A stretch of 64,000 bases of DNA from Streptomyces diastatochromogenes (GTDB taxonomy: Bacteria; Actinomycetota; Actinomycetes; Streptomycetales; Streptomycetaceae), in assembly GCF_002242805.1 (NCBI RefSeq), contig NZ_MCGQ01000058.1, positions 27,902 to 91,901 of the forward strand, in the 5' to 3' direction. This document shows, one piece after another, positions 25,205 through 34,069 of the stretch. Under the pieces are notes generated by a model, which was not told the DNA's origin, made no database searches, and saw nothing but the letters and a program-made list of their open reading frames with translations. A program made the position numbers and the translations under genes. The stretch's first letter is position 1; each line of letters starts with the position of its first letter.

Positions 25205-26635
25205 ATGACGGAAACGGAATCCATCGCGTACGACGTCGTGGTGCTCGGGGCCGGACCCGTGGGGGAGAACGTCGCCGACCGCACCCGTGCGGCCGGCCTC
25301 ACCACCGCGGTCGTGGAGAGCGAGCTGGTCGGCGGCGAGTGCTCGTACTGGGCCTGCATGCCCAGCAAGGCACTGCTCAGGCCGGTCATCGCCCAGGCGG
25401 ACGCCCGCCGCCTGCCCGGCCTGAGCGAGGCGGTCCAGGGTCCCCTCGGCACGCCCGCCGTCCTGGCCCGCCGGGACGAGTACACCTCGCACTGGCACGA
25501 CGACGGCCAGGTCCGCTGGCTGGACGGCATCGGCGCCGACCTGTTCCGCGGCCAGGGCCGCCTCGCAGGCCCCCGCACGGTCACCGTGACCGGCCCCGAC
25601 GGCACCGTGACCACCCTGACCGCGCGGCACGCCGTGGCCGTCAGCACCGGCACCCGCGCCCAGTTGCCCGACCTGCCCGGGCTGGCCGAGGTCAAGCCCT
25701 GGACCAGCCGCGAGGCCACCAGCGCCAAGGCGGCCCCCGCACGGCTGATCGTGGTCGGCGGCGGTGTCGTCGCCACCGAGATGGCCACCGCCTGGCAGGC
25801 CCTCGGCTCGCAGGTCACGCTGCTGGTCCGCGGCAAGGGCCTGCTGGGCCGCATGGAGCCGTTCGCCGGGGAACTGGTCGCCGAGGCCCTCACCGAGGCG
25901 GGCGTGGACGTCCGCACCGGCACCTCGGTGGAGTCCGTCACCCGCGAGAACGGCACCGTCGTGGCCGTCACCCACACCGGCGACCGCCTCGAGGCCGACG
26001 AGATCCTCTTCGCCACCGGCCGCGTCCCGCACACCGACGACATCGGCCTCGACACCGTCGGCCTGCGGCCGGGCTCCTGGCTGGACGTGGACGACAGCCT
26101 CCTCGTCAACGGCACGGACTGGCTGTACGCGGTCGGCGACGTCAACCACCGCGCCCTCCTCACCCACCAGGGCAAGTACCAGGCCCGCATCGCCGGCGCC
26201 GCCATCGCCGCCCGGGCCGCGGACAGCCCCCTGCTGGACGAACCCTGGGGCGCGCACGCAGCGACCGCCGACCACCACGCCGTACCCCAGGTCGTCTTCA
26301 CCGACCCGGAGGCCGCCGCCGTCGGCCTCTCCCTCGCCGAGGCCGAACAGGCCGGCCACCGCGTCCGCGCCGTCGACGTCGAGTTCTCCTCCGTCGCCGG
26401 GGCCGGCCTGTACGCCGACGGCTACAAGGGCCGCGCCCGCATGGTGGTCGACCTGGAGGAGGAGATCCTGCGCGGTGTCACCTTCGTCGGCCCCGGTGTC
26501 GGCGAACTGATCCACTCCGCGACCATCGCGGTCGCCGGCCGTGTCCCGGTCGGCCGCCTGTGGCACGCGGTCGCCTCGTATCCGACGCTCAGTGAGGTGT
26601 GGCTGCGACTGCTGGAGGCCTACCGGGACAACTGA
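25205..26635 (+). CDS. Pyridine-nucleotide disulfide oxidoreductase family flavoprotein
   Basis: A 476-aa FAD/NAD(P) enzyme of the dihydrolipoyl dehydrogenase / mercuric reductase superfamily. FAD-binding GAGPVGENVADRTRAAGL is at about residues 14-31, the redox-active CSYWAC pair follows GGE, the NAD(P) motif is VVGGGVVATEMATAW, and the second FAD motif is LYAVGDVNH. The C-terminal interface domain has YPTLSE (Tyr459) where the classical enzymes have HPTxxE, so the usual catalytic His is missing. That change is seen in some actinobacterial members of unknown substrate. Divergent from trxA. Confidence 0.87.
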   Translation: MTETESIAYDVVVLGAGPVGENVADRTRAAGLTTAVVESELVGGECSYWACMPSKALLRPVIAQADARRLPGLSEAVQGPLGTPAVLARRDEYTSHWHDDGQVRWLDGIGADLFRGQGRLAGPRTVTVTGPDGTVTTLTARHAVAVSTGTRAQLPDLPGLAEVKPWTSREATSAKAAPARLIVVGGGVVATEMATAWQALGSQVTLLVRGKGLLGRMEPFAGELVAEALTEAGVDVRTGTSVESVTRENGTVVAVTHTGDRLEADEILFATGRVPHTDDIGLDTVGLRPGSWLDVDDSLLVNGTDWLYAVGDVNHRALLTHQGKYQARIAGAAIAARAADSPLLDEPWGAHAATADHHAVPQVVFTDPEAAAVGLSLAEAEQAGHRVRAVDVEFSSVAGAGLYADGYKGRARMVVDLEEEILRGVTFVGPGVGELIHSATIAVAGRVPVGRLWHAVASYPTLSEVWLRLLEAYRDN

Positions 26636-26643
26636 GGTCCGGA

Positions 26644-27288
26644 TTACGGCAGTTCGAAGCCCAGAGCCTCGGCCGCCGCCTCCGGTGCCGGCTGGGCCCA
26701 CAGTGCCGCCACCGCCTCGTTCGTGGACAGGGAGCGCAGTTCCGCGCGGTCGAGGTAGAGGGTGCCGTCGAGGTGGTCCGTCTCGTGCTGGACGATACGG
26801 GCGGGCCAGCCGGTGAACACCTCGTCCAGCGCGCGGCCGTGCTCGTCCTCGCCGCGCAGCCGCACCTCGGCGTGCCGGGCCACCACGGCCTGCCAGCCCG
26901 GCACGCTCAGGCAGCCCTCGAAGAACGCGACGCGGGCGGTCCCGACCGGCTCGTACGACGGGTTGACCAGCACACGGAACGGCTGCGGCACCCGGCCCCG
27001 GATCAGCGCCACCTCCTCCGGCACCGGCGCCGGGTCCTCGATGACCGCGATCCGCAGCGGCACGCCCACCTGGGGCGCGGCCAGGCCCACCCCGGGCGCC
27101 GCGTGCATCGTGTCGCGCATGGCCTCGATGAAGCGGGCCAGCAGGGCGGGGGCGAGCTGGCCGTCGTAGGGCTGGGTGGCGTGCCGCAGGACGGGCCGGC
27201 CGGCCGCGACGATGGGCAAGAGACCGCCGGTGGCGAGGAGTTCCTCGACCCGCTCGGCGAGAGGTGCGCGATCGCTGGGAGGTGCCAT
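26644..27288 (-). CDS. def: Peptide deformylase
   Basis: A 214-aa metallohydrolase removing the formyl group from nascent proteins. Motif 1 GVGLAAPQVG is at residues 66-75, motif 2 EGCLS at 124-128 (metal Cys) and motif 3 HETDH at 168-172 (metal His pair and catalytic Glu). The N-terminal extension of about 25 residues and the C-terminal tail are usual for actinobacterial paralogues. ATG at 27288 selected because the region upstream lacks family features. Not in the usual def-fmt context, so probably an extra copy. Confidence 0.94.
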   Translation of the reverse strand: MAPPSDRAPLAERVEELLATGGLLPIVAAGRPVLRHATQPYDGQLAPALLARFIEAMRDTMHAAPGVGLAAPQVGVPLRIAVIEDPAPVPEEVALIRGRVPQPFRVLVNPSYEPVGTARVAFFEGCLSVPGWQAVVARHAEVRLRGEDEHGRALDEVFTGWPARIVQHETDHLDGTLYLDRAELRSLSTNEAVAALWAQPAPEAAAEALGFELP

Positions 27289-27421
27289 CGCGTCAGAATG
27301 CCATGCCCATCCGCCCCTCCCTGTGACGCAGGTCACCAACACGCGCGGGAACTCGAGGCCTTGGCGCTCCGACCACTGGAGCGCATTCCCTCCCCGACCG
27401 AGTCCCCGGAGAAGCCCGCCG

Positions 27422-28825
27422 ATGACCACCGCTCCCTCGCCCGCCACGGACGAGGCACCCTCCCCGGCCCCCTCCCCGAGCCGCTGGGCCCCGCTGCGCC
27501 CCCTCGTGCTGCGCCTCCACTTCTACGCCGGCCTGCTCGTCGCCCCCTTCCTGCTGGTCGCCGCCGTCACCGGCCTGCTGTACGCGGGCTCGTTCCAGGC
27601 CGAGAAGCTCGTGTACGGCCATGAACTGACCGTTCCGGCCGGGGACCGCCAACTGCCCGTCTCCGCCCAGGTCGCCGCCGCCCGCAAGGCCCACCCCGAG
27701 GGCACCGTCTCGGCGGTACGGCCCGCACCCGAGCCGGGTACGACCACCCGGGTGCTGCTCTCCGGCGTCAACGGCGTCGACCCCGGCCACACCCTCGCCG
27801 TGTTCGTGGACCCCCACACCGGCAAGGTGCGCGGGGCGCTCGAACAGTACGGCGCGACCGGCGCGCTGCCCCTGCGCACCTGGATCGACGAACTCCACCG
27901 CGACCTGCACCTCGGCGACACCGGCCGGCTCTACAGCGAGCTGGCGGCCAGCTGGCTGTGGGTGATCGCGGGCGGCGGCCTGGTGCTCTGGTTCTCCCGG
28001 CGCCGCGCCCTGCGCAAGGTGCGCGGGACCAGCGGGCGGCGCCGCACCCTCGGCCTGCACGGCACGGTCGGCGTCTGGGCCGCCGCCGGGTTCCTGTTCC
28101 TGTCGGCGACCGGCCTGACCTGGTCGACGTACGCCGGCGCCAACATCGACGAGCTGCGCACCTCGCTCGGCCAGGCCACCCCGTCCGTCTCCGCGGCCGC
28201 ATCCGGCGGCGAGCACGCCGGACACGGAGCGGCGGCCGGCACCGGCGGGGACGCCGAACACGGGGCCGGCCTCGACCAGGTGCTCGCGGCGGCCCGGGCC
28301 AAGGGACTCGGCAACCCGGTGGAGATCGTGCCGCCCGCCGACGCGAACAGCGCCTATGTCGTCAAGCAGGTCCAGCGCAGCTGGCCGGAGAAGCAGGACT
28401 CCGTCGCCGTCGACCCGGCGACCGGCAAGGTCACCGACGAACTCCGGTTCGCCGACTACCCGGTGCTCGCCAAGCTCACCCGCTGGGGCATCGACCTGCA
28501 CACCGGCGTCCTCTTCGGGATCGTCAACCAGATCGCGCTCGCCCTGCTCGCGCTCTCCCTGATCCTGCTCATCGCGTGGGGCTACCGCATGTGGTGGCAG
28601 CGCGGCCGCGGCTCCGCCTTCGGCCGGCCGATCCCGCGCGGCGCCTGGGCGCAGGTGCCGCCCTACGTGCTCGTACCGGCCCTGGCGGTGATCGCCGTAC
28701 TCGGCTACTTCGTGCCGCTGCTCGGCATCCCGCTGGCCGGATTCATCGCCGTCGACATCGTCCTCGGCGAGATCGCGCACCGCCGCGGTGGCCGCACGTA
28801 CGGGAGCGCGGCCGGTGTGAAGTAG
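27422..28825 (+). CDS. PepSY-associated membrane protein
   Basis: A 467-aa integral membrane protein of the PepSY_TM family (often annotated iron-regulated). Hydrophobic segments lie at about residues 28-53, 178-198, 214-240, 358-386 and 400-432. Two extracytoplasmic PepSY-like regions sit between segments 1-2 and 3-4 (VDPHTGKVRG and VDPATGKVTDE are the recognisable turns). The second loop also carries a His-rich stretch (GEHAGHG...DAEHG), suggesting metal contact. Starts a plus-strand unit with the BlaI-like and M56-like genes. Family members are linked to metal uptake or periplasmic redox and inhibition of peptidases. Confidence 0.85.
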   Translation: MTTAPSPATDEAPSPAPSPSRWAPLRPLVLRLHFYAGLLVAPFLLVAAVTGLLYAGSFQAEKLVYGHELTVPAGDRQLPVSAQVAAARKAHPEGTVSAVRPAPEPGTTTRVLLSGVNGVDPGHTLAVFVDPHTGKVRGALEQYGATGALPLRTWIDELHRDLHLGDTGRLYSELAASWLWVIAGGGLVLWFSRRRALRKVRGTSGRRRTLGLHGTVGVWAAAGFLFLSATGLTWSTYAGANIDELRTSLGQATPSVSAAASGGEHAGHGAAAGTGGDAEHGAGLDQVLAAARAKGLGNPVEIVPPADANSAYVVKQVQRSWPEKQDSVAVDPATGKVTDELRFADYPVLAKLTRWGIDLHTGVLFGIVNQIALALLALSLILLIAWGYRMWWQRGRGSAFGRPIPRGAWAQVPPYVLVPALAVIAVLGYFVPLLGIPLAGFIAVDIVLGEIAHRRGGRTYGSAAGVK

Positions 28826-28883
28826 CGTGGCTCTTCAGGCCGGTGCGCAGGCGAACCGGGCCAGGGGAGAGGGAGAGCGGGAC

Positions 28884-29315
28884 ATGGTGCGGGACGGGGG
28901 CCGGGCCCGGCGGCGCGGGCAGGGCGAACTGGAGGGCCAGGTCCTCGGCGCGCTGCGCGAGGCGGACGGACCGGTCAGCGCCGCCTGGGTGCAGGAGCGC
29001 CTCGGCGGCGACCTCGCCTACACCACCGTCGTCACCATCCTCACCCGGCTGCTCGCCAAGGACGTCGTCGCCCGGGAACGGCAGGGCCGCTCCTTCCTGT
29101 GGACGCCCACCGCCGACGTGGCCCGGCTCGCCGCGCTGCGCATGCGCCGTCTGCTGGACGGCGAACGGGACCGCGAGGCCGTCCTGGCGAGCTTCGTCAC
29201 CGCCCTGCCGCCCGGCGACGAACAGGTGCTGCGGGCGCTGCTGGACGCCGCCGAGCCGGGCTCGGTGAACAACGGGAACACCGCGCACACCGGCGACGGC
29301 GGTACGGAAGACTGA
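28884..29315 (+). CDS. BlaI/MecI/CopY-family transcriptional regulator
   Basis: A 143-aa winged-helix repressor. The DNA-binding domain covers about residues 13-80, with YTTVVTILTRLLAKDVVARE as the recognition-helix and wing region typical of penicillinase repressors. The C-terminal dimerisation helices (VLASFVTALPPGDEQVLRALL) follow. It lies 58 bp after the PepSY gene and 6 bp before an M56-like membrane protease gene, the arrangement of BlaI with BlaR1, in which protease action inactivates the repressor. The signal (beta-lactam, copper, other) is not shown; the M56 partner lacks a penicillin-binding sensor domain. Confidence 0.9.
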   Translation: MVRDGGRARRRGQGELEGQVLGALREADGPVSAAWVQERLGGDLAYTTVVTILTRLLAKDVVARERQGRSFLWTPTADVARLAALRMRRLLDGERDREAVLASFVTALPPGDEQVLRALLDAAEPGSVNNGNTAHTGDGGTED

Positions 29316-29321
29316 CCGCCC

Positions 29322-30251
29322 ATGGGGGTCTTCGTCTTCCTGCCGCTGGTGCTGCCGCTGTCCGCCTGGCCGGTCGCCCGGCTCGCCGAGGTGCACCTGC
29401 ACCCGCGCACCGCCACCCGGCTGCTGACCGCGGTCGCCGTCGTGATGGCCGTGTGCAGCACGCTCTGTCTGGCCCTGCTGATGGTCGTGGGCACCGCCCA
29501 ACTGCCGGGCAACCCCCTCCCGGACGCCTGGTCCGACCCCGAGGTGCGGGCCGCCGTCCCGCACGACGAGGTCGCAGGCCGCGCCGCCATCCCCGCCCTC
29601 GCCGTGGTCGCCACCGCCTGTGCCCGCACCCTGTGGCGCCACCACCGGGTCACCCGCCGGGCCCGCCGCGCACTGGCCGGCCTGCCCGGCCCGACGGTGG
29701 CCGTCCTGCCGGACAGCGCGCCGTACGCCTATGCCCTGCCGGGCGGCCGGGGACGGATCGTCGTCACCACCGCGCTGCTGGCCGGGCTCGCCCCCGCCGA
29801 ACGGCGCGCCCTGTTCGCCCACGAGCGCAGCCACCTCGCCGCCGGTCACCACCGCCATCTGCTCGCCGCCCGACTGGCCGCCCGGGCCAACCCGTTCCTG
29901 CGCCCGCTGCGCACCGCCGTCGTCTACACGGCCGAGCGCTGGGCGGACGAGGAGGCGGCCCGCGCGGTCGGCGACCGGCGTACGGTCGCGCGCGCGATCG
30001 GCAAGGCGGCGCTGCTGTCCCGCGGCACCCCCGCGCCCACCCTCGCCGCGCTCGCCACGACCGGCCCCGTCCCGCGCCGGGTGGCCGCCCTGCTGGCCCC
30101 CGCCCCGGTGGCCCGCTCCTGGCCCTCGGCGTTCACCTCGGTCGGCCTGGCCGTCTGGGGCGCCGCCGTCGGTGCCCTGGTGTCGGCGATGTCCTCGGCG
30201 AACTCGGCCGTCAGCCTGTTCGTGATCCTGCACGCGGCGACCCGGCTGTGA
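29322..30251 (+). CDS. M56 (BlaR1-like) / M48-type membrane metalloprotease
   Basis: A 309-aa membrane protein. Hydrophobic segments at about residues 3-20, 33-58, 88-103 and near the C-terminus (about 265-305) surround a zinc protease core: HERSH at residues 167-171 matches HExxH, and AERWADEEAARAVGD supplies the expected third ligand Glu. No extracellular sensor domain follows the last helix, unlike true BlaR1. It is translated six bases after the BlaI-like gene, so it probably cleaves or otherwise controls that repressor. Such sensorless pairs are common in actinobacteria. Confidence 0.88.
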   Translation: MGVFVFLPLVLPLSAWPVARLAEVHLHPRTATRLLTAVAVVMAVCSTLCLALLMVVGTAQLPGNPLPDAWSDPEVRAAVPHDEVAGRAAIPALAVVATACARTLWRHHRVTRRARRALAGLPGPTVAVLPDSAPYAYALPGGRGRIVVTTALLAGLAPAERRALFAHERSHLAAGHHRHLLAARLAARANPFLRPLRTAVVYTAERWADEEAARAVGDRRTVARAIGKAALLSRGTPAPTLAALATTGPVPRRVAALLAPAPVARSWPSAFTSVGLAVWGAAVGALVSAMSSANSAVSLFVILHAATRL

Positions 30252-30378
30252 CCTCGGGACAGTACCGATGACGTGCACGGTACGGCCCCTGTCCGAAGGT
30301 GACGAGGGCGCCGTTCCTGGCGAGCGGGCCGTCGAATAATCCCGTGCCGTGCCGTCGGTGGAGGTGCAGACTCGCTCC

Positions 30379-30996
30379 ATGGCGGAGATAGGGGCGTTCC
30401 GGGACGCGGTCAGTGGCTGGGCGGCAGGTGGTCCCGGGGGGCCGGCGAGTGATCTGGCCGTGCGACTTGAGCTGCGGACGGCGGTGCTGCTGGAAGGGCT
30501 GAGTGACCTCGCGGCCGTCGAGGCGCTGGCCGCTCGGCACGGCCGTGACCTGGCCGCCGAGGGGGTGTCCGTCGTGCCGATGGGCGGGGCGATGAACGTC
30601 GGCCGCTACGCCGGCCTCCTCGGGCCGCCCGGCCTCGGCCTGCGTCTGACAGGACTGTGCGACGAGGGCGAGCAGCGTTTCTACGACCGCGGCCTGCAGC
30701 GGGCACGGGCGCCGCGCGGGGGCTTCTTCGTGTGCGTGAGGGACCTGGAGGACGAACTCATCCGCGCGCTGGGCACGGAAAGGGTCGAGGAGATCATCCG
30801 GACCGAGGGCGACCTACGTGCCTGGCAGACCTTCCTGCACCAGCCCGCACAGCGCGGTCGGCCCCGGCACCAGCAGTTGCGGCGTTTCCTCGGCACGAAG
30901 AAGGGCCGCAAGATCCGCTACGGCCGCCTCCTCGTCGAGGCTCTCGACCCCGAACAGGTACCGGCCCCGCTCGACGACCTCCTCACGAGCCTGTGA
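30379..30996 (+). CDS. Standalone TOPRIM-domain protein (OLD-nuclease-like TOPRIM)
   Basis: A 205-aa protein made essentially of one TOPRIM fold. The conserved Glu39 is in AVLLEGLSDLAAVEAL, followed by VVPMGGAMNVGRYAGLL, and the acidic pair is in LTGLCDEGEQRF (Asp95/Glu96); a further DLEDELIRAL motif is at about 122-131. This is the pattern of the TOPRIM domain that follows the ABC ATPase in OLD-family nucleases, but no ATPase is encoded next to it. The ATG at 30379 is preceded by GGTGGAGG; a GTG at 30349 would add ten residues. It may be a metal-dependent nucleotidyl transferase or hydrolase. Biological role unknown. Confidence 0.8.
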   Translation: MAEIGAFRDAVSGWAAGGPGGPASDLAVRLELRTAVLLEGLSDLAAVEALAARHGRDLAAEGVSVVPMGGAMNVGRYAGLLGPPGLGLRLTGLCDEGEQRFYDRGLQRARAPRGGFFVCVRDLEDELIRALGTERVEEIIRTEGDLRAWQTFLHQPAQRGRPRHQQLRRFLGTKKGRKIRYGRLLVEALDPEQVPAPLDDLLTSL

Positions 30997-31060
30997 CCTG
31001 GTGGACGAGGAGGGCTGTGGCGAGACGCCTGGACAGCGAACGGGTGCTGAGACGCGCGAA

Positions 31061-31090
31061 GGGCCCGGTCCCCCGAAGGGAACCGGGCCC
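31061..31090. terminator. Hairpin terminator between convergent TOPRIM and TPR genes
   Basis: The arms GGGCCCGGT (31061-31069) and ACCGGGCCC (31082-31090) form a strong stem between two convergent genes. It can serve both strands. Confidence 0.75.
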
Positions 31091-31102
31091 CGCACAGGGC
31101 GT

Positions 31103-31471
31103 TCACTCCGCCGGAGTGTCCGGGAAGTCGCCCGCGAGCGCCGAGGCGATCCGCAGGTGCTGTTCCGCCTCGTCGTGCCGGGCCTGCCGCTGGAGCGTGC
31201 GGCCCAGCATCAGCCGGGCGTAGTGCTCCACCGGGTCGTGCTCCACGATGAGCCGCAACTCGGCCTCCGCGCGGCGCAGTTGGGCCGAGTGGTAGTAGGC
31301 GCGGGCCAGCAGCAGCCGGGGTCCGGTCTGCTCCGGCACCTCCTCGACAAGAGCGGCCAGCACCCGCGCCGCGCCCGCGTAGTCCTTGGCGGCGAAGAAC
31401 TGCTGCGCCCGCACCCAGCGCTCGGCGGGGGTGCCGTGGTCGTAGTACATGGTCTTCACTTGCGTCTCCAC
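31103..31471 (-). CDS. Small tetratricopeptide-repeat protein
   Basis: A 122-aa protein made of about three TPR helix pairs: AQQFFAAKDYAGAARVLAAL, LARAYYHSAQLRRAEAELRL and LGRTLQRQARHDEAEQHLRI show the expected small residues and the Tyr/Asp turn. No signal peptide or enzymatic motif. The GTG at 31471 is chosen because GGAGG lies six bases upstream; an ATG seven codons later is also possible. Probably a protein-interaction adaptor; partner unknown. Confidence 0.83.
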   Translation of the reverse strand: METQVKTMYYDHGTPAERWVRAQQFFAAKDYAGAARVLAALVEEVPEQTGPRLLLARAYYHSAQLRRAEAELRLIVEHDPVEHYARLMLGRTLQRQARHDEAEQHLRIASALAGDFPDTPAE

Positions 31472-31521
31472 TCGTGACCTCCTTCGACGGCCACAACGGA
31501 ACGCGGTTGTTCAATATTCCA

Positions 31522-31995
31522 CTACTGGGGGCCGGTCGCGGCCGGGTCCAGGGGTGCGTCCAGCAGCAGGGTCAGGTCACGGCTCAGCTCCCGGGTCCGG
31601 TCGCTGTCCAGCCCGCCGAGCGGCTCCAGCAACTGGGTCAGCAGACCGTGGACGACGCCGATCGCCCGCCGGGTGGTCTCCAGGCCCTCCGCGGTGAGCG
31701 CGAGCTGCACCGCGCGCGGGTCCCGCGGGTCCTTGGCGCGCTCCAGGAGCCCGGCGGACTCCAGGCTGCGGGCGAGCTTGGAGACGTACAGCGGTTCCAG
31801 GCCGGTGTGGTCGGCGAGCCGCCGCTGGCTGGGCCGCTCGCCGGTGCGCTGCATGCCGTACAGCGACGCCACCAGCGAGTACTGGGCGTGGGTGAGGCCC
31901 AGCGGGGCCACCGCCCGGTCGACGGCGACCCGCCACTTCATCGACAGCCGCCACACCAGGAAACCCGGGGTGGCCCCTTCGGATGTCTTGCTCAT
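31522..31995 (-). CDS. MarR-family transcriptional regulator
   Basis: A 157-aa winged-helix regulator. The DNA-binding core (about residues 50-105) has GERPSQRRLADHTGLEPLYV as the helix-turn-helix and LLERAKDPRDPRAVQLALT as the wing with its DxRxxxL signature. Flanking helices give the dimer. It precedes the TPR gene on the same strand by about 50 bp, so the two may be cotranscribed. The ligand is unknown. Confidence 0.92.
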   Translation of the reverse strand: MSKTSEGATPGFLVWRLSMKWRVAVDRAVAPLGLTHAQYSLVASLYGMQRTGERPSQRRLADHTGLEPLYVSKLARSLESAGLLERAKDPRDPRAVQLALTAEGLETTRRAIGVVHGLLTQLLEPLGGLDSDRTRELSRDLTLLLDAPLDPAATGPQ

Positions 31996-32042
31996 GCCGG
32001 ATACCGTACATGGCTACTATGGCGGGCCCGCGATGCACCCGG

Positions 32043-32903
32043 TCACTTCCAGGCGGCTGCCAGGTACTCCTTGATCTTGTCCCGCATGAACACGGAGGAC
32101 TCCCGGGCCCGCTCCTCCCAGGCGAACACACACGCGGTCAGCGTGCCGTCGAAGCCGTTCGCCCGCAGTTCCCGGAACAGCTCGTCGAAGTCGACCTCGC
32201 CCTGCCCGATGTCCAGGTGCTGGTGGATGCGGGCCGGTGTACCGGGCGGGTTGAGGATGTAGCGGTTACCGGAGGACGCCGTGTGATCGAAGGCGTCGGC
32301 GAGGTGGACGTGGGTGAGCAGGTCGCCCGCGTACTGGATGATGCCGGGGGCGTTGTTGCCGATGTGGAAGGTGTGCGGGGCGCAGTACAGGAAGCTCACG
32401 CTCGGGTGGTTGATGCCCCGGATGAGGTTGACGGCGTCGTAGCCGTTCTCGATGAAGTCGTCGGGGTGCGGCTCCAGGGTGAGGCGGATTCCCTCGCGCT
32501 CGAACAGCGGCAGCAGTTCGTCCATCGACTTCCAGAACTGGGCCTCGCTGCGGTCGGCGTCCTCGGGCCGGCCGTTGAACTCCGAGATCATGCTGTCCAC
32601 GCCGAGGTCCGCGGCGATCTGGATCGAGCGCTTCCAGTACCGTACGGCGGCCTGCCGGGCGTCCTCGTCGGGGCCGGACCAGCGGAACAGGGGGAGCAGG
32701 GACGAGATCCCCACGCCCGCCGCGTCCAGTGCCTTGCGGAACCTGCGGACCGTGCCGTCGTCCACGCGCGGGTGGCGGAAGAACGGGATGAAGTCCTCGC
32801 GGGGGGACAGCTCGATCCACTCGTAGCCCAACTCGGCCACCACGGAGGGAAGTTCGAGCAGCGGGACGTCGCGGATCATGTACGGGTCGAGGGCGATCCT
32901 CAT
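32043..32903 (-). CDS. Sugar phosphate isomerase/epimerase (TIM barrel, IolE/IolH-like)
   Basis: A 286-aa xylose-isomerase-like TIM-barrel enzyme. Metal-binding acids are expected in LTLEPHPDDF, the strand SMISEFNG, and LLTHVHLADAFDH (the HxxD-type motif); SPREDFIPFF is near the N-terminal strand. No signal peptide. It is the last of three minus-strand genes after a second TIM-barrel isomerase and a Gfo/Idh/MocA dehydrogenase. In cyclitol pathways such proteins dehydrate or epimerise keto-inositols. That role is inferred from the nearby iol operon and shared operator. Confidence 0.85.
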   Translation of the reverse strand: MRIALDPYMIRDVPLLELPSVVAELGYEWIELSPREDFIPFFRHPRVDDGTVRRFRKALDAAGVGISSLLPLFRWSGPDEDARQAAVRYWKRSIQIAADLGVDSMISEFNGRPEDADRSEAQFWKSMDELLPLFEREGIRLTLEPHPDDFIENGYDAVNLIRGINHPSVSFLYCAPHTFHIGNNAPGIIQYAGDLLTHVHLADAFDHTASSGNRYILNPPGTPARIHQHLDIGQGEVDFDELFRELRANGFDGTLTACVFAWEERARESSVFMRDKIKEYLAAAWK

Positions 32904-32988
32904 CGTGGGTGCTCCTTGGTGTCACGGGCTCCGGCGGTGTGCGGACCGCCGGAGCCGATGGTCTTTCAGGGGTGGCCGGCCGTTGCGG

Positions 32989-34002
32989 TCACGACCGCAG
33001 CGACTCCTGCAGTGCCGCGTCGGCGGCCTTGAGCACTCCGGCGGCCACGGCGACGCCCTCGACGCGCCCCAGCTCGGTGTCCTCGTGCTCGATGTTGACC
33101 AGCATGTCCGGGTCGACCTCATGGAGGGCGCGCAGGAACTCGGTCCAGTAGGCGACGTCGTGGCCCTTGCCGAGGGCGACGAAGTCCCAGGCGGACTCCT
33201 TGGGCCACTCGTTGGCCCACTCGTCGCCGCCGAGGTTGGTGCGGGGCTCGTCGGGCGTGAGGCGTCGGAAGCTGTTGTCGAGTACACCGTTGAGGACGAC
33301 GTGTTCGCGGTTGATCCGGACGTCCTTGGCGGCGGCGTGGAAGACCAGCTCGCCCAGGTGGCGGACGACCTCGACGGGGTCCATCTGCTGCCAGAACAGG
33401 TGCGAGGCGTCCAGTTCGACGCCCACGTGGGTGGCCCCGGTGAGGTCGATGAGCCGGTGCACGTCGGCGCAGTTGAACACGACGTTCTGCGGGTGCAGTT
33501 CGAGGGCGACCTTGACGTCGTGGTCACGGGCGAGCCGGTCGGTCTCGCGCCAGAAGTCCGCGACGATCTTCCACTGGTGGTCGAGCACGTCCAGGGCCGC
33601 CGAGTTCCACGCGTTGACGATCCAGTTCGGGCGGGAGGCGCCCGGCTCGCCGCCGGGCAGGCCCGACATGGTCACAAGGCGGTGCTGCCCGAGCCGCTCG
33701 GCCAGGCGGATGGAGCGGCGGATGTCCTCGGCGTGCTTCTCGCCGATGGCGGGGTTCGGGTGCAGCGGGTTGCCGTTGGCGTTCAGGCCGGCGATGGAGA
33801 CGCCGGTGCCCTCGAAGAGGCCGAGGAAGTCGTCCCGGGCGGCGTCGCTGACCAGGATGTCGTCGAAGGTCGGGACGTGTACGGCGGGCAGGAAACCACC
33901 GGTGTTGATCTCGATGCCGGTCAGGCCCAGATCGGCGATGACTTTGATCGCTTCCGGCAACGGCCGGTCGTGCAGGATCGCGTTGTAGAGTCCGAGCCTC
34001 AT
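32989..34002 (-). CDS. Sugar phosphate isomerase/epimerase (TIM barrel), second copy
   Basis: A 337-aa TIM-barrel isomerase/epimerase, longer than the adjacent paralogue. Catalytic/metal residues are expected in VALELHPQNVVFN, GVELDASHLFWQQ and VFHAAAKDVRIN, the last two being the usual Asp/His and His/Lys strands of the family. ATG at 34002 begins the first beta-strand (MRLGLYNAI). It follows the Gfo/Idh/MocA gene by 67 bp on the same strand and probably shares its promoter. A keto-inositol dehydratase (IolE-like) or epimerase role is inferred. Confidence 0.85.
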   Translation of the reverse strand: MRLGLYNAILHDRPLPEAIKVIADLGLTGIEINTGGFLPAVHVPTFDDILVSDAARDDFLGLFEGTGVSIAGLNANGNPLHPNPAIGEKHAEDIRRSIRLAERLGQHRLVTMSGLPGGEPGASRPNWIVNAWNSAALDVLDHQWKIVADFWRETDRLARDHDVKVALELHPQNVVFNCADVHRLIDLTGATHVGVELDASHLFWQQMDPVEVVRHLGELVFHAAAKDVRINREHVVLNGVLDNSFRRLTPDEPRTNLGGDEWANEWPKESAWDFVALGKGHDVAYWTEFLRALHEVDPDMLVNIEHEDTELGRVEGVAVAAGVLKAADAALQESLRS

Positions 34003-34069
34003 CTTGTCTTTCCTCAGTCCTTCTCGACGGTGAAGGTGGTCGTGCGCGGGGTGGGCGGGAAGGGGCGGG

